In this document: piece after piece, positions 54,191 through 64,000 of the stretch
How the letters are laid out: each line of letters starts with the position of its first letter
Position numbering within the stretch: position 1 is the first letter of the stretch
Assembly: GCA_019635485.1 (NCBI GenBank)
Contig: JAHBZL010000006.1
Location: 1 to 64,000, forward strand
DNA length: 64,000 nucleotides
DNA from: Piscinibacter sp.
GTDB taxonomy: Bacteria > Pseudomonadota > Gammaproteobacteria > Burkholderiales > Burkholderiaceae_C
Reading direction: 5' to 3'
Translations under genes and position numbers: made by a program
Notes under the pieces: generated by a model
The model's input: the letters and a program-made list of their open reading frames with translations, nothing else
Databases searched by the model: none
Told to the model about the DNA's origin: nothing

Positions 54191-55354
54191 GCGTTGCAGC
54201 GCCTGCTCGCAGTCGGCGATCAGGTCCTCCACGGCCTCGAAACCGAGCGAGAAGCGCACCAGTGCCCCCCGCCAGGCGGGTTGGCGCCGCATCGCGGCGA
54301 GCTGGTAGGGCACCGCGAGGCTGACCGGTCCGGCCCACGAATAGCCTATTTTGAACAGACGCAGCGCGTCGACGAAGGCGTCCACCTGCGCCGGATCGAG
54401 GCGCTCGTCGAAGACCACCGAGAACAGCCCGGCCGCTTGCGTGCAGAGCGCGCGCCAGTGTTCGTGTCCCGGCGCGCCGGGCAACGCCGGGTGCAGCACC
54501 TGCACCACCTGCGGCTGCCGGGACCACCACTGCGCGAGCGCCCGTCCGGCCCGGTCCTGCGCCGCGTAGCGCAGCGGAAGCGTCGGCAGCGAGCGCAGCA
54601 CGGCCTCGACGTCGTTCGCGCCGACGCCCCAGCCCATGCGCATGTGGGTGAACTTCAGCGTCAGGTGCAGCAGTTCGTCGCGCGTGGTCACCGAACCCAT
54701 CAGCACGTCCCCGCCGCCCGACGGATACTTCGTCAGCGCCTGTGTCGAGATGTCCACGCCGAGCGCGAACGGGTCGAACGCGATGCCCGCACCCCAGGTG
54801 TTGTCAAGCGCGACCGTGGCGCCGTGCGCCCGGGCGAGGCGGATCAGCTCGCGCAGGTCCGGGAACTCCATCGTCACCGAGCCGGCCGCCTCCAGCCAGA
54901 CCAGCTTGGTGCCGGGCCGCAGCGCCTGCTCGAATGCCGCCAGGTCGAGCGGGTCGTACAGGTCGTGCGTGATACCCCAGCCCGCCAGTTCGTGCCGCGC
55001 CAGTTCCTTGTTCGGCCCGTACACGTTGTCCGGGATCAGCACATGGTCGCCGGTCTTGAGCAGCGCCATGTCGACCAGCGCGATCGCGGCCAGCCCGCTG
55101 GGCACGAGCAGCGACTGCAGCCCGCCTTCGAGCGTGGCGATGCGCTCCTCGAGCGTGAAGCTGGTCGGCGTCCCGTGCAGTCCGTAGGTGTAGCCCGCCT
55201 TGGACTTCCAGTTGCGCGCACGCAGGGCGGCGACGCTCGGGAAGATCACCGTCGAGGCCTTGTGGACCCCGACCTGCGGCGCGACGAAGCCGTCCGGCGG
55301 CCGGTAGGGATGGTGGATCAGCGCGGTGGCGGGGTCGGGCTTCTCTTCGCTCAT
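54176..55354 (-). CDS. metC: Cystathionine beta-lyase
   Basis: A 392-residue PLP enzyme of the Cys/Met metabolism family, cleaving cystathionine to homocysteine, pyruvate and ammonia. Landmarks are [20 protein letters not shown], the PLP-phosphate-binding region [30 protein letters not shown] and the Schiff-base lysine in [19 protein letters not shown]. It starts 4 bp after the rimO stop, so it is probably in a phaR-rimO-metC transcript. A closely related lyase specificity cannot be excluded. Confidence 0.88.
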   Translation of the reverse strand: MSEEKPDPATALIHHPYRPPDGFVAPQVGVHKASTVIFPSVAALRARNWKSKAGYTYGLHGTPTSFTLEERIATLEGGLQSLLVPSGLAAIALVDMALLKTGDHVLIPDNVYGPNKELARHELAGWGITHDLYDPLDLAAFEQALRPGTKLVWLEAAGSVTMEFPDLRELIRLARAHGATVALDNTWGAGIAFDPFALGVDISTQALTKYPSGGGDVLMGSVTTRDELLHLTLKFTHMRMGWGVGANDVEAVLRSLPTLPLRYAAQDRAGRALAQWWSRQPQVVQVLHPALPGAPGHEHWRALCTQAAGLFSVVFDERLDPAQVDAFVDALRLFKIGYSWAGPVSLAVPYQLAAMRRQPAWRGALVRFSLGFEAVEDLIADCEQALQRSGLA

Positions 55355-55358
55355 GGCG

Positions 55359-56741
55359 TCACACCGGCAGGGCCACCAGGTCGTGGCCCTCGGCCGCCAC
55401 GATGCGGGCGCGCGTGAACTCCCCGACCTTCAGCGTCCTGGACGCCTTCTCGGGCGCCAGCAGGCGCACGCGGCCGTCGATCTCCGGCGCGTCGGCATAG
55501 CTGCGCCCCACCCCGCCCTGGCGCCCGAGCGCCGGTGCATGGTCCACCAGCACCTGCATCGTGGCGCCGACCCGACGCCTGAGCCTGTCGGCGGACACCT
55601 GCTCGGCCACGGCCATGAAGCGGGCGCGGCGCTCCTCGCGCAGTTCCGGCGGCAGCATGTCGGGCAGTGCGTTGGCCGCCGCGCCCTCCACGGGCGAGTA
55701 GGCGAAGCAGCCGGCCCGGTCGATCTGCGCCTCGCGCATGAAGTCGAGCAGGTGCTCGAACTCCGCTTCGGTCTCGCCCGGGAAGCCGGCGATGAAGGTG
55801 CTGCGCACGACGAGTTCCGGGCAGGCTTCGCGCCAGCGCTGCAGCCGCTCGAGGTTCTTCTCGCCGCTGGCGGGACGCTTCATGCGCCGCAGCACCTCCG
55901 GGTGCGAATGCTGGAACGGCACGTCGAGATAGGGCAGCACGCCGCCGCGGGCCATCAGCGGCAGGATCTCGTCGACGTGCGGATACGGGTACACGTAGTG
56001 CAGCCGGACCCAGGCTCCGTGCCGCTCGGCGAGCGCGGCGAGTTGTTCGCACAGCTCCGTCATCCGGGTGCGGACCGGCTTGCCGTCCCAGAATCCCGTG
56101 CGGTACTTCAGGTCCACGCCGTAGGCGCTGGTGTCCTGGCTGATGACCAGCAGTTCCTTCACGCCCGACTCGAACAGTCGCTGCGCCTCGGCCAGCACCT
56201 CGCCGACCGGTCGCGAGACCAGGTCGCCGCGCATGCTCGGGATGATGCAGAAGGTGCAGCGGTGGTTGCAGCCCTCGCTGATCTTCAGGTAGGCGTAGTG
56301 CTTCGGCGTCAGCTTGACGCCCTGCGGCGGCACCAGGTCGACGAACGGATCGTGCGGCTTGGGCACGTGCACGTGGACCGCGTCCATCACCTCCTGCGTC
56401 GCGTGCGGTCCGGTCACCGCCAGCACGCTCGGATGCATCTGCCGCACGAGATTCGCCCCGTCCGAGCCCGCCTTGGCGCCGAGGCAGCCCGTGACGACCA
56501 CCTTGCCGTTTTCGGCCAGCGCCTCGCCGATCGTGTCCAGGCTTTCCTTCACTGCGTCGTCGATGAAGCCGCAGGTGTTCACGATCACCAGGTCGGCGCC
56601 GGCGAAGGTGCGCGAAGTCTCGTAGCCTTCGGCGCGCAACTGGGTGAGGATCAGCTCGGAGTCGGTCAGCGCCTTCGGGCAGCCGAGCGAAACGAAGCCG
56701 ATCTTGGGCGCGGCGGGCACCCGGGTCGGGGAGTCGGTCAT
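55359..56741 (-). CDS. rimO: Ribosomal protein S12 methylthiotransferase
   Basis: A 460-residue radical SAM enzyme adding a methylthio group to Asp of ribosomal protein S12. The N-terminal UPF0004 domain has [15 protein letters not shown] and VNTCGFI with cluster cysteines, and the radical SAM motif is [18 protein letters not shown] (CxxxCxxC). The C-terminal TRAM domain covers roughly the last 70 residues. The length fits the family. ATG 56741 precedes the conserved N-terminus by about 12 residues. Confidence 0.95.
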   Translation of the reverse strand: MTDSPTRVPAAPKIGFVSLGCPKALTDSELILTQLRAEGYETSRTFAGADLVIVNTCGFIDDAVKESLDTIGEALAENGKVVVTGCLGAKAGSDGANLVRQMHPSVLAVTGPHATQEVMDAVHVHVPKPHDPFVDLVPPQGVKLTPKHYAYLKISEGCNHRCTFCIIPSMRGDLVSRPVGEVLAEAQRLFESGVKELLVISQDTSAYGVDLKYRTGFWDGKPVRTRMTELCEQLAALAERHGAWVRLHYVYPYPHVDEILPLMARGGVLPYLDVPFQHSHPEVLRRMKRPASGEKNLERLQRWREACPELVVRSTFIAGFPGETEAEFEHLLDFMREAQIDRAGCFAYSPVEGAAANALPDMLPPELREERRARFMAVAEQVSADRLRRRVGATMQVLVDHAPALGRQGGVGRSYADAPEIDGRVRLLAPEKASRTLKVGEFTRARIVAAEGHDLVALPV

Positions 56742-56767
56742 GCGGCGATTTTCGCCGATGCCTCCCG

Positions 56768-57367
56768 TCAGCGCTTGGGCGTCAGCGTGCCCATGCCCGG
56801 GAACAGCGTTTCGGCCTGCTTGGCCATCTGCTCCTGCATCTGCAGGAACATGTTCTTCGACTGTTCCAGGTAGTTGCCCATCAGGCCCTGCACCACCGGC
56901 GCCTGGCCCTGCAGGAACTGCGTCCACAGCTCGGGGGACATCGCCTTCGGGTCGTACAGGCCGGCGGACTGCTCCGCGAGACGGTGCTGGATCTCGCTGA
57001 AGGTCTGCAGGTTCTTCTCGAGGTACGAACCCATCATGCCCTGCATCGCGTGGCCGTAGAAGCGGATGATCTGCGAGAGCATCTGCGTCGAGAAGATCGG
57101 CACGCCGCCGGTCTCCTCCTCGAGGATGATCTGCAGCAGGATGCTGCGCGTCAGGTCCTCGCCGCTCTTCGCATCGCGCACGACGAAGGTCTGCCCGTCC
57201 AGCACCATCTGCTTGACGTCGGCCAAGGTGATGTAGCTGCTGTTGCGGGTGTCGTACAGGCGCCGGTTCGGGTACTTCTTCAGCACGCGCATGTCGGCAT
57301 CGTCGGCCGCGGGCGCGGCGGAACCCGCCTCCGGAGAGGTCTTGGCGGGACGACGGTGTGCAACCAT
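56768..57367 (-). CDS. phaR: Polyhydroxyalkanoate synthesis repressor PhaR
   Basis: A 199-residue regulator of PHB storage. The DNA-binding domain is [20 protein letters not shown] followed by [20 protein letters not shown], and the PHB accumulation regulatory part contains [40 protein letters not shown] and a Gln/Met-rich tail. PhaR represses phasin and its own gene, and is released by binding PHB granules. AGGAG lies eight bases before ATG 57367. The 160 bp to the divergent transporter gene should hold its operator. Confidence 0.95.
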   Translation of the reverse strand: MVAHRRPAKTSPEAGSAAPAADDADMRVLKKYPNRRLYDTRNSSYITLADVKQMVLDGQTFVVRDAKSGEDLTRSILLQIILEEETGGVPIFSTQMLSQIIRFYGHAMQGMMGSYLEKNLQTFSEIQHRLAEQSAGLYDPKAMSPELWTQFLQGQAPVVQGLMGNYLEQSKNMFLQMQEQMAKQAETLFPGMGTLTPKR

Positions 57368-57527
57368 GCGCGAAGCTCCTTGGGAACCGGCAACTCGCCG
57401 GCCAGCGGGACATTCTAGTGAGGGGGCCTGGGGACAGCCGAGGGGTTTTCCCGCTGCGGTGGCAGGCATGATGCGCGGTCGGGCGACCCGCACGGGTCGC
57501 GATGATCCCGACCGTGGCCATCGGCGA

Positions 57528-59126
57528 ATGATCGAACTGCAGAGTCTCGCAACGTTGGCAGGCGGCCTGGGCCTGTTCCTGCTCGGCATGGGACTGATGA
57601 CCGACGGCCTCAAACTGGCCGCCGGGCCGGCGCTGCACCGCATCCTGACCGGCGCCACGCGCACCCGCACGCATGCGCTGGGTTCCGGGCTCGTGGTCAC
57701 GGCGCTGGTCCAGTCGTCCAGCGCCGTGACGGTCGCGGCCATCGGCTTCGTCAACGCCGGCGTGCTCGCGCTCGGTCCGGCGCTGTGGGTCCTGTTCGGC
57801 GCCAACGTCGGCACGACGATGACCGGATGGATCGTCGCGCTCGTCGGCCTGAAGTTCAAGGTCGAGGCCCTCGCGATGCCGCTGGTCGGGCTCGGCGTGC
57901 TGCTGCGATTGACCGGCGAAGGCCGGCGCAGTGGCGCCGTCGGCACTGCGCTGGCCGGCTTCGGGCTGATGTTCTTGGGCATCGCGCTGCTGCAGCAGGC
58001 CTTCGTCGGGTTGGCCGGTCAGATCAGCCTGCCGCAGGGTGACGGACCCGTCGCCGTGCTCGCGCAGCTCGGCATCGGCTTGCTGATGACGGTGCTCATG
58101 CAATCCTCCAGCGCGGCCATGACCGTGACCCTCACCGCCGCGCACGGCGGCCTGATCGGCCTGCAGGGCGCGGCGGCCGTGGTCATCGGCGCGAACATCG
58201 GTACCACGGTGACGGCGCTGCTGGCCGCCATCGGCGCGACACCGAACGCGCGCCGGGCCGCAACGGCGCATGTGGCGTTCAACCTGCTCACGGGGACGGT
58301 GGCGTTGCTGCTCCTGCCCTGGTTGATCGACGCGCTGGGCCTGGCACGCCGCGCGCTGGGGCTGCCACCGGATCCGGCCGCCCTGCTGGCGCTGTTCCAC
58401 ACGACGTTCAATGTCCTCGGCGTGCTGCTGATGTGGCCGCTCGCGGCGCGCCTCACACGCTGGTTGCAGCGGCGGTTCCGGGCCCGCGAAGAAGACGAGG
58501 CCCAGCCGCGATTCCTGGACGACAACGTGCTCGCCGTGCCCACGCTGGCGCTGGACGCCCTGGCGCGCGAGGTGGCCCGTGCGGGTCAGGTGGCCCTGCG
58601 CATGACACAGGCGGCCCTGGCCGGCGCGGACACGAGTGCCCTGCGGTCGGACGATGCGATCCTCTCGAGCCTGGACGCTGCGATCGAGCGCTTTGTCGAG
58701 CGCCTGCGCAGCGCATCATTGCCCCAGGGGGCCAGCGCGCGCCTGGCCGAGCTGCTGCGCGTGCAGCGTTACCACGAGACCAGTGCCGAGCAGGCCATGA
58801 CGGCGGCGGCACTCGGTCCGTCCGGACAGGCCGACGCGCATGTCGTCACCGCCGATGCGGCGTTCCTGACCGCCGCCACGACGCTGCTGGCAGGTTGCGA
58901 TCCGACCGGGGTAGTGGACACGGCGCGCCTGGACGCCGACCTTGACACCATGGAGGCGCGCTATGCGGACCTCAAGGCCGCCCTGCTGACCGCCGGCGCC
59001 GACGCGAGACTCGCGCTGCCCGACATGGAGCGCGCCTTGAGCCGGGCGAGCGCGTTGCGGCGTTCGCTGCAGCAACTGCACAAGGCGCGCCGGCGGCTTG
59101 CACCGGAACCGGAAGCGGCGGCATGA
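57528..59126 (+). CDS. Na/Pi cotransporter family protein
   Basis: A 532-residue protein. The membrane part has the two inverted QSSS repeats of the NptA/PNaS family ([20 protein letters not shown] and [20 protein letters not shown]) and [11 protein letters not shown] / [14 protein letters not shown]. The last 190 residues form a cytoplasmic PhoU-like helical domain. Likely imports phosphate with sodium or controls phosphate efflux. ATG 57528; divergent from phaR; ends at a hairpin shared with the tRNA gene. Confidence 0.9.
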   Translation: MIELQSLATLAGGLGLFLLGMGLMTDGLKLAAGPALHRILTGATRTRTHALGSGLVVTALVQSSSAVTVAAIGFVNAGVLALGPALWVLFGANVGTTMTGWIVALVGLKFKVEALAMPLVGLGVLLRLTGEGRRSGAVGTALAGFGLMFLGIALLQQAFVGLAGQISLPQGDGPVAVLAQLGIGLLMTVLMQSSSAAMTVTLTAAHGGLIGLQGAAAVVIGANIGTTVTALLAAIGATPNARRAATAHVAFNLLTGTVALLLLPWLIDALGLARRALGLPPDPAALLALFHTTFNVLGVLLMWPLAARLTRWLQRRFRAREEDEAQPRFLDDNVLAVPTLALDALAREVARAGQVALRMTQAALAGADTSALRSDDAILSSLDAAIERFVERLRSASLPQGASARLAELLRVQRYHETSAEQAMTAAALGPSGQADAHVVTADAAFLTAATTLLAGCDPTGVVDTARLDADLDTMEARYADLKAALLTAGADARLALPDMERALSRASALRRSLQQLHKARRRLAPEPEAAA

Positions 59127-59137
59127 AAACGACAAGG

Positions 59138-59157
59138 GCCTGGCGTTGCCGCCAGGC
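59138..59157. terminator. Bidirectional hairpin between transporter and tRNA-Val
   Basis: GCCTGGCG-TTGC-CGCCAGGC, an 8-bp stem with 4-base loop, serves both the transporter gene and, on the minus strand, the tRNA-Val gene (followed there by CCTTGTCGTTTTC). Confidence 0.6.
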
Positions 59158-59178
59158 TCTTGGCCGTTCTACCGGATC

Positions 59179-59255
59179 TGGTAGGCGCGATTGGACTCGA
59201 ACCAACGACCCCCACCATGTCAAGGTGGTGCTCTAACCAGCTGAGCTACGCGCCT
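59179..59255 (-). tRNA. tRNA-Val(GAC), complete
   Basis: The minus strand folds as a tRNA of 77 nt including an encoded CCA. The acceptor stem pairs AGGCGCG with CGCGCCT, the D arm contains GCTCAGCTGGTTAGAGC, the anticodon arm is CCACC-TTGACAT-GGTGG with anticodon GAC, and the T arm contains GGTTCGAGTCC. Its 3' 50 bases are repeated at 46204-46253. It lies just after relA on the same strand. Confidence 0.95.
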
Positions 59256-59288
59256 GCGTAAGCCCGACAGTATAGCAGGCCGCGCCCG

Positions 59289-61547
59289 TCACTTGCGACG
59301 CGCGCCGCGCACCCCGGCGACCCGCGTGACCAGGCCGAGCACGTGCGCGAGCCGGGCCGAGTCGGCCACCTCGACGGTGAAGGTCATCCACGCCGTGCCG
59401 CCGCGTGCATCCCGCAGCGTCTGGGTGTTCACGCCGGTGACGTTCATCTTCTCCTTCGCGAACACCTCCGAGATGTCGCGCAGCAGTCCCTGCCGGTCGT
59501 TGGCCTCGACGATCACATCGATGGGGTACAGCACCGCCCGGTCCGCCCGCGGCGTGCCCCACTCGACGGCGATCACGCGCTCGGGCGCACGCGACGCCAT
59601 CTGGCGGAAGTTGCTGCAGTCGTTGCGATGGATCGCGACGCCCTTGCCGCGCGTCACGTAGCCGCCGATCGCGTCCGGCGGCGCGGGCCGGCAGCAGCGG
59701 GCCAGGCTGGTCAGCAGCGATTCGACGCCGACCACCAGCACGCCGCCGCGCGAGACCGGCGCACCGTCGTCGCGCGGCTTCTTGGCGGCGATCGCCTCGT
59801 CCGGACTGCGCGGCGGCTCGGCCGGGCGCAGCAGGCTCTCGATGTTGCGCAGCGAGTACTCGTCCTTGCCGACGACCTCGAACAAGGCATCCGCCCCGCG
59901 GAAACCGAGCTGGGCCGCGAGGTCGTCCAGCTTCATCGCGGTGCGGCCCTCGCGCTGCAGCAGCTTCTCGACCGCCTCGCGGCCGCGCGCGATGGTGTCG
60001 CGCTGCGCCAGCGCGTTGAACCAGGCGCGCACCTTGGCACGCGCACGCGAGCTCTGCAGGTAGCCCAGCTCGGCATTCAGCCAGTCCAGCGACGGGCCGC
60101 CTTCCTTGACCGCGGTGACCTCGACCGTCTGCCCGTTCTTCAGCGGCGTGTTCAGCGGCACCATCGCGCCGTCGACGCGCGCCCCGCGGCAGCGGTGGCC
60201 GAGGTCGGTGTGCAGCGTGTAGGCGAAGTCGATCGGCGTCGCCCCGGCCGGCAGCTCGACCACTGCGGCCTGCGGCGTGAACACGTAGATGCGGTCGTCG
60301 AACACGCCGGCAGCGGCCGCCGCGCCGGGCTCCGCACCCTGCTCGACGAACTCGCGCTCCCAGGCGAGCAGCTGCCGCAGCACGGCCTTGCGCGCCTCGG
60401 CCACCTGCGCGTCGAAGTCGCTGCCCGCGCTGACGCCGGCATAGCCCTTCTGCCCGGCTTCCTTGTAGGCCCAGTGCGCAGCGACGCCGTGCTCGGCATG
60501 CTCGTGCATCGCCCGGGTGCGGATCTGCACCTCGACGGCGCGGCCCTCGTCGTCCAGCACGACCGTGTGCAGCGACTGGTAGCCGTTCGGCTTGGGCCGG
60601 GCGATGTAGTCGTCGAACTCGCCCGGCACGACGCGGTAGAGCTCGTGCACGCGGGCCAGCACCGCATAGCAGGCCGGCACATCGGCGACGATCACGCGCA
60701 TCGCGCGCACGTCGAACACACGCGCGAAGTCCAGGCCCTTGCCGCGCATCTTCTTCCAGATGCTGTAGAGGTGCTTCGGGCGGCCCTGCACCTCGGCGCG
60801 CAGGCCGTGGGCAGCCAGGTCGGCGCCGAGCTGGCGCCGGAACGCCTCGACACGCTGCTCGCGCTCGACGCGCTTACCGTCTAGCAGCGCGGCCACCTGG
60901 CGGTAGTGCTCCGGCTCCAGGAAACGGAACGACAGGTCCTCGAGCTCCCACTTGATCTGCCAGATGCCGAGCCGGTTGGCCAGCGGCGCGAACACCTGCA
61001 GCGACTCGGCCGCCAGCGCCTGCGGGCACGGTTGCCGGCTGGCGGCATGCCAGCGCAGCGTCTGCAGGCGCGACGCCAGGCGCAGCAGCACCACGCGCAG
61101 GTCGCGCGAGAACGCCAGCAGCATCTTGCGCACGCGTTCGGTCTGCCCGGCCCGCTGCTCGGGGCCGACCTGCGCCTCGCGGGCGGCGCGCTGGATCTGC
61201 ACCAGCTTGCGCGTGTGCGTGACGAGGCTCGCGTACGACGGCCCGAAGGCCTTCGCGACGACTTCCTCGGGCCGCGTGAGCCAGTCGCCCGCGTACACCA
61301 GGTAGGCCGCCGCCCGCATCGCCGGCGAGGCGCCGATGCCCTGCAGGATGGCGGCGACGCCGTCGGCGTGCGACAGGGCCTCCTCGCCGGTGTCCAGCAG
61401 CCGGCCGGACAGAAGCGGCTCGGCGAAGGCGCGCGCGCGCGCCACGGGGGCCGCGTCGCCCTCGCCTTCCGCGGGCAGCGTCGGCTCGTCGGCCAGCTGG
61501 ACGATGGGGGCCGCCGCTTCCGGGGCCTCCAGCACACCGGTCTTCAT
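59289..61547 (-). CDS. relA: RelA-type (p)ppGpp synthetase
   Basis: A 752-residue RelA/SpoT homologue. The N-terminal hydrolase-like region is degenerate: where active enzymes have a metal-binding HD pair, this has SHADGVAAILQGIG and YLVYAGDWL, so hydrolysis is not expected and the protein is a monofunctional synthetase. The synthetase domain contains RVFDVRAMRVIV and RPKPNGYQSLHTVVLDDEG. The TGS domain begins IYVFTPQAAVVELPAGATPI. The C-terminal ACT domain (IDVIVEANDRQGLLRDISEV) binds regulatory partners. The start overlaps the upstream hydrolase stop as ATGA. Confidence 0.94.
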   Translation of the reverse strand: MKTGVLEAPEAAAPIVQLADEPTLPAEGEGDAAPVARARAFAEPLLSGRLLDTGEEALSHADGVAAILQGIGASPAMRAAAYLVYAGDWLTRPEEVVAKAFGPSYASLVTHTRKLVQIQRAAREAQVGPEQRAGQTERVRKMLLAFSRDLRVVLLRLASRLQTLRWHAASRQPCPQALAAESLQVFAPLANRLGIWQIKWELEDLSFRFLEPEHYRQVAALLDGKRVEREQRVEAFRRQLGADLAAHGLRAEVQGRPKHLYSIWKKMRGKGLDFARVFDVRAMRVIVADVPACYAVLARVHELYRVVPGEFDDYIARPKPNGYQSLHTVVLDDEGRAVEVQIRTRAMHEHAEHGVAAHWAYKEAGQKGYAGVSAGSDFDAQVAEARKAVLRQLLAWEREFVEQGAEPGAAAAAGVFDDRIYVFTPQAAVVELPAGATPIDFAYTLHTDLGHRCRGARVDGAMVPLNTPLKNGQTVEVTAVKEGGPSLDWLNAELGYLQSSRARAKVRAWFNALAQRDTIARGREAVEKLLQREGRTAMKLDDLAAQLGFRGADALFEVVGKDEYSLRNIESLLRPAEPPRSPDEAIAAKKPRDDGAPVSRGGVLVVGVESLLTSLARCCRPAPPDAIGGYVTRGKGVAIHRNDCSNFRQMASRAPERVIAVEWGTPRADRAVLYPIDVIVEANDRQGLLRDISEVFAKEKMNVTGVNTQTLRDARGGTAWMTFTVEVADSARLAHVLGLVTRVAGVRGARRK

Positions 61548-62425
61548 GGCGCGAGCAGGAACTCCCGCACCACCGCCACCTGGTCCGGCTGCACCAGCAT
61601 CGGCGCATGGCCGACGCCGGCGAACTCGTGCAACCGGGCCTTCGGCCCGCGCTGCGTCATCGCCTGCGCCGTGGCGGGGCTCAGCAGGTCGGACTCGGCG
61701 CCGCGCAACAGCAGGGTCGGGCAGGTCACGGCGTCGTAGGCCTGCCACAGCAGCGCCTCACCCGAGCGGGCGAGCTGCGGCGTGACGGCACGGAACGGCA
61801 CCGCGATGGCCGGGTCGTAATGCGGCCTGAAGGCGTCACCGTCGGGTTTGAGCTGCGGCCGCGTCAGTGCCAGCCACTGCTCGCGGCTGTGCGGGCCGAA
61901 GCCGGCCGAGATGGTCTGCAGGTAGTCGGCCGCCTCCTCGACGCTGCCCCAGCGGGCCGGCCGGCCGAGGTAGGTGCCGATCCGCTGCAAGGCGTCGGCC
62001 TCGATCGCCGGCCCGACATCGTTGAGCACCAGGCGACGGATCGGCGAACCGCGCAGCGCGGCCAGCCCCAGCCCGATCAGGCCGCCCATCGAGGTACCGA
62101 CCCAGTCCACCTCGGGCACGTCCAGCCGCGCCAGCAGCGTGACCATGTCCGCCACGTAGGACGGGATCTGGTAGCCCATCGGATCGGACAGCCAGTCCGA
62201 CTCGCCGCGCCCGACCACGTCCGGGCAGATGACGCGGTAGTGCCCGGCCAGCGCCCGGGCCAGCGTGTCGAAGTCGCGTCCCTGCCGGCTCAGCCCGTGC
62301 GCGCAGACCAGCACGCGCGGCGGCGCCGCTGCGCTGCCCTCCCACTCCCAGTAGGCCATGCGGTGCAGGCCGTGGCTGTCCAGGCACTGCACATGCTTCA
62401 GGCGGGGCTCGGCGATGTCGGACAT
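61544..62425 (-). CDS. Alpha/beta hydrolase
   Basis: A 293-residue alpha/beta hydrolase fold enzyme. VLVCAHGLSRQGRDFDTLAR holds the oxyanion loop, VDWVGTSMGGLIGLGLAALR the nucleophile Ser in GTSMGG, and FAGVGHAPML the catalytic His; the acid is probably in LLRGAESDLLSP. Substrate unknown. It is cotranscribed with relA, an arrangement I have seen in related bacteria. The start is ATG 62425. Confidence 0.88.
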   Translation of the reverse strand: MSDIAEPRLKHVQCLDSHGLHRMAYWEWEGSAAAPPRVLVCAHGLSRQGRDFDTLARALAGHYRVICPDVVGRGESDWLSDPMGYQIPSYVADMVTLLARLDVPEVDWVGTSMGGLIGLGLAALRGSPIRRLVLNDVGPAIEADALQRIGTYLGRPARWGSVEEAADYLQTISAGFGPHSREQWLALTRPQLKPDGDAFRPHYDPAIAVPFRAVTPQLARSGEALLWQAYDAVTCPTLLLRGAESDLLSPATAQAMTQRGPKARLHEFAGVGHAPMLVQPDQVAVVREFLLAP

Positions 62426-62482
62426 GGACGCGAATGTTCCTCTTCGATAATCGACTGTAGCAACACCCTCATGGAGAAGCGC

Positions 62483-63265
62483 ATGCTGAAAGCAAAGACC
62501 GCCCTCGTCACCGGCTCGACCAGCGGCATCGGGCTGGGCGTGGCCAAGTGCCTCGCCGCCCAGGGGGCGAATGTGGTGCTCAACGGCTTCGGCGACGCCG
62601 AAGGCCCGCAGGCGGAAGTCGCCGCCGCCGGCGCGGCGCACGGCGTGAAGGTCGGCTACCACGGCGCGGACATGAGCAAGCCGGCCGAGATCGAGGCCAT
62701 GATGGCCTACGCGGCGAAGGAATTCGGCGGCGTGGACATCCTGGTCAACAACGCCGGCATCCAGCACGTGGCCAACGTCGAGGACTTCCCGGTCGAGAAG
62801 TGGGACGCCATCATCGCGATCAACCTCAGCTCGGCCTTCCACACCATGCGCCTGGCGCTGCCGGCGATGCGCGCGAAGAACTGGGGCCGCATCGTCAACA
62901 TCGCGTCGGCGCACGGCCTCGTGGCCTCGGCGCAGAAGTCGGCCTACGTGGCGGCCAAGCACGGCATCGTCGGGCTGACCAAGTCGGCCGCGCTGGAGAC
63001 GGCCACCACCGGCGTCACGGTCAACGCGATCTGCCCCGGCTGGGTGCTCACGCCGCTGGTGCAGAAGCAGATCGACGCCCGCGCCGCCGCCGGCGGGCAG
63101 CCGGTCGACGAGGCGAAGCGCCAGCTGCTCGCCGAGAAGCAGCCCTCGCTGCAGTTCACGACGCCGGAGCAGCTCGGCGAGCTGACCGTCTTCCTGTGTT
63201 CGCCCGCCGGGGCGAACATCAAGGGCGTCGCCTGGGCCGTCGACGGCGGCTGGACGGCGCAGTAG
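62483..63265 (+). CDS. hbdH: 3-Hydroxybutyrate dehydrogenase (SDR family)
   Basis: A 260-residue short-chain dehydrogenase converting (R)-3-hydroxybutyrate to acetoacetate with NAD+, a step of PHB mobilisation. TGSTSGIGLGVAKCLAAQGA binds NAD, NNAGIQHVANVEDFP and NIASAHGLVASAQKSAYVAA with Tyr-x-x-x-Lys give the catalytic site, and the length equals that of characterised enzymes. ATG 62483 is favoured because GGAG lies six bases upstream; ATG 62471 in frame has no such site. Its presence with phaR supports PHB storage. Confidence 0.9.
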   Translation: MLKAKTALVTGSTSGIGLGVAKCLAAQGANVVLNGFGDAEGPQAEVAAAGAAHGVKVGYHGADMSKPAEIEAMMAYAAKEFGGVDILVNNAGIQHVANVEDFPVEKWDAIIAINLSSAFHTMRLALPAMRAKNWGRIVNIASAHGLVASAQKSAYVAAKHGIVGLTKSAALETATTGVTVNAICPGWVLTPLVQKQIDARAAAGGQPVDEAKRQLLAEKQPSLQFTTPEQLGELTVFLCSPAGANIKGVAWAVDGGWTAQ

Positions 63266-63289
63266 GCGGCCGCGGCCCGCGCGCCGCGG

Positions 63290-63994
63290 TCACTTCATCT
63301 GCACCGTGCCGTTGACGTTCACCGTCACGGTGCCCTTGCCCGCCTCGACGGGCAGCGACTCGTCCGCCGCGGCGGACATGGCCTTGGCGCGCACCATCGG
63401 CGCGGCGGCGTACATCACCGGCGAGTCGGCATTGACGCTGACCTCGCGGATCACGTAGCCGGCATAGCCGAACAGCTTGGCGTAGTCGCCCGCCTTGGCC
63501 TTGAAGCGGCCGATCGCCTGCGCGGCGACCTCGCCTTCGACCTTCTCGCGCAGCTCGCGCGACAGGCCGTAGCCGACCCGGGCGATCGTCATCGTCGAGA
63601 TGCGGCCCGTCAGCGCGCCGATGGCGGGCATGTCGCGGCCTTCGATCAGCAGCTCGGCGCTGCCCTGCCAGCCGCTGATGCCGCCCTTGGAGGCGTAGCG
63701 CGGATAGAGCGAGAAGTTGCCGGTCTGCACCTCGAGCTGCCCGGGCCGCGCCGCCTTCCGGGCCTCCGCGAGCGCGGCGTCCAGCGCCTGCTTGAGCTGC
63801 GTCTGCACGCTGGTGGCGTCGGTGCCCTCGCGGGTGGTGGTCAGGGTGACGCTCAGCAGGTCCTTGGTCACCTCGATCGTGGCGCTCGCGGCCAGGCCGA
63901 CCACCCCTTGCGGCGCGGGCGTTTCGGCCTGCGCCAGCGCGGGACCGGCCAGCGCGGCGAGCAGGAGCGATGAGGACAGCAGGGACTTCTTCAT
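63290..63994 (-). CDS. SIMPL domain (DUF541) periplasmic protein
   Basis: A 234-residue exported protein. The signal peptide MKKSLLSSSLLLAALAGPAL is cleaved after ALAQA or close by. The SIMPL/DUF541 fold is visible in VVGLAASATIEVTKDLLSVT, QLKQALDAALAEARKAARPG, LEVQTGNFSLYPRYAS and GWQGSAELLIEGRD. Members such as E. coli YggE affect oxidative stress resistance; the function is not established. It is convergent with hbdH. Confidence 0.88.
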   Translation of the reverse strand: MKKSLLSSSLLLAALAGPALAQAETPAPQGVVGLAASATIEVTKDLLSVTLTTTREGTDATSVQTQLKQALDAALAEARKAARPGQLEVQTGNFSLYPRYASKGGISGWQGSAELLIEGRDMPAIGALTGRISTMTIARVGYGLSRELREKVEGEVAAQAIGRFKAKAGDYAKLFGYAGYVIREVSVNADSPVMYAAAPMVRAKAMSAAADESLPVEAGKGTVTVNVNGTVQMK

Positions 63995-64000
63995 GGGTCG

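Noticed and set aside
59289-61547. Bifunctional SpoT-type hydrolase/synthetase
   Set aside because: The metal-binding HD residues of the hydrolase domain are replaced, so RelA-type synthetase is the better call.

Overview
The window looks like a high-GC betaproteobacterial chromosome, most likely order Burkholderiales. The evidence is the housekeeping block at the right end (guaB-guaA, ratA-rnfH divergent from smpB, rimO, relA) and the polyhydroxybutyrate genes (phaR, a 3-hydroxybutyrate dehydrogenase). This is inferred from gene content and protein character, not from a database search.

Layout. (1) 1-7266: a broken IS3-family transposase, an ECF sigma factor, a lytic transglycosylase, a LuxR-type response regulator, a lipoprotein with a long Pro-Ala tract and a C-terminal haem-c motif, and a DUF3455 lipoprotein. 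(2) 7267-24027: one 5586-residue Rhs/YD-repeat protein with an Ig-like block, a LysM domain and a compositionally different C-terminal tip; I see no immunity gene after it. (3) 24325-38818: a mosaic island of plasmid or integrative-element origin. It holds an IS481 remnant, a VirD2-type relaxase and MobC-like protein, a probable oriT region, two sets of 11-bp-period repeats, stbABC, parDE, DUF932 and SSB genes, a candidate structured RNA, a TIR-APAZ/short Argonaute pair (SPARTA), a RadC-like protein, and an AbiEi/AbiEii pair. (4) 38834-46297: a STAND-type ATPase regulator, acetyltransferases, a periplasmic amino-acid-type binding protein, small uncharacterised genes and a broken acetyltransferase. 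(5) 46159-47797: the 3' half of a tRNA-Val gene with its terminator, a tyrosine integrase and its upstream repeats. (6) 47914-63994: core genes for GMP synthesis, trans-translation, ribosomal protein modification, PHB regulation, the stringent response and an intact tRNA-Val.

How the parts fit. The island has a mobilisation and stability backbone laid out as in R388-type plasmids: relaxosome genes on one side, stbABC on the other, and the control region between them. This backbone carries three systems that act against invaders or stabilise the element: ParDE, SPARTA and AbiE. SPARTA couples guide-directed detection of invader DNA to NAD(P)+ depletion. Its Argonaute lacks the first catalytic aspartate, as expected for the short clade. 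I see no replication initiator or type IV secretion genes, so the island looks mobilisable at best and probably decayed. The integrase at 46298 is close to its tRNA attachment remnant, but its relation to the island is unclear.

The strongest leads are the SPARTA locus with the structured element just upstream, the giant Rhs with its unassigned tip and no visible immunity gene, and the stb/oriT control region.
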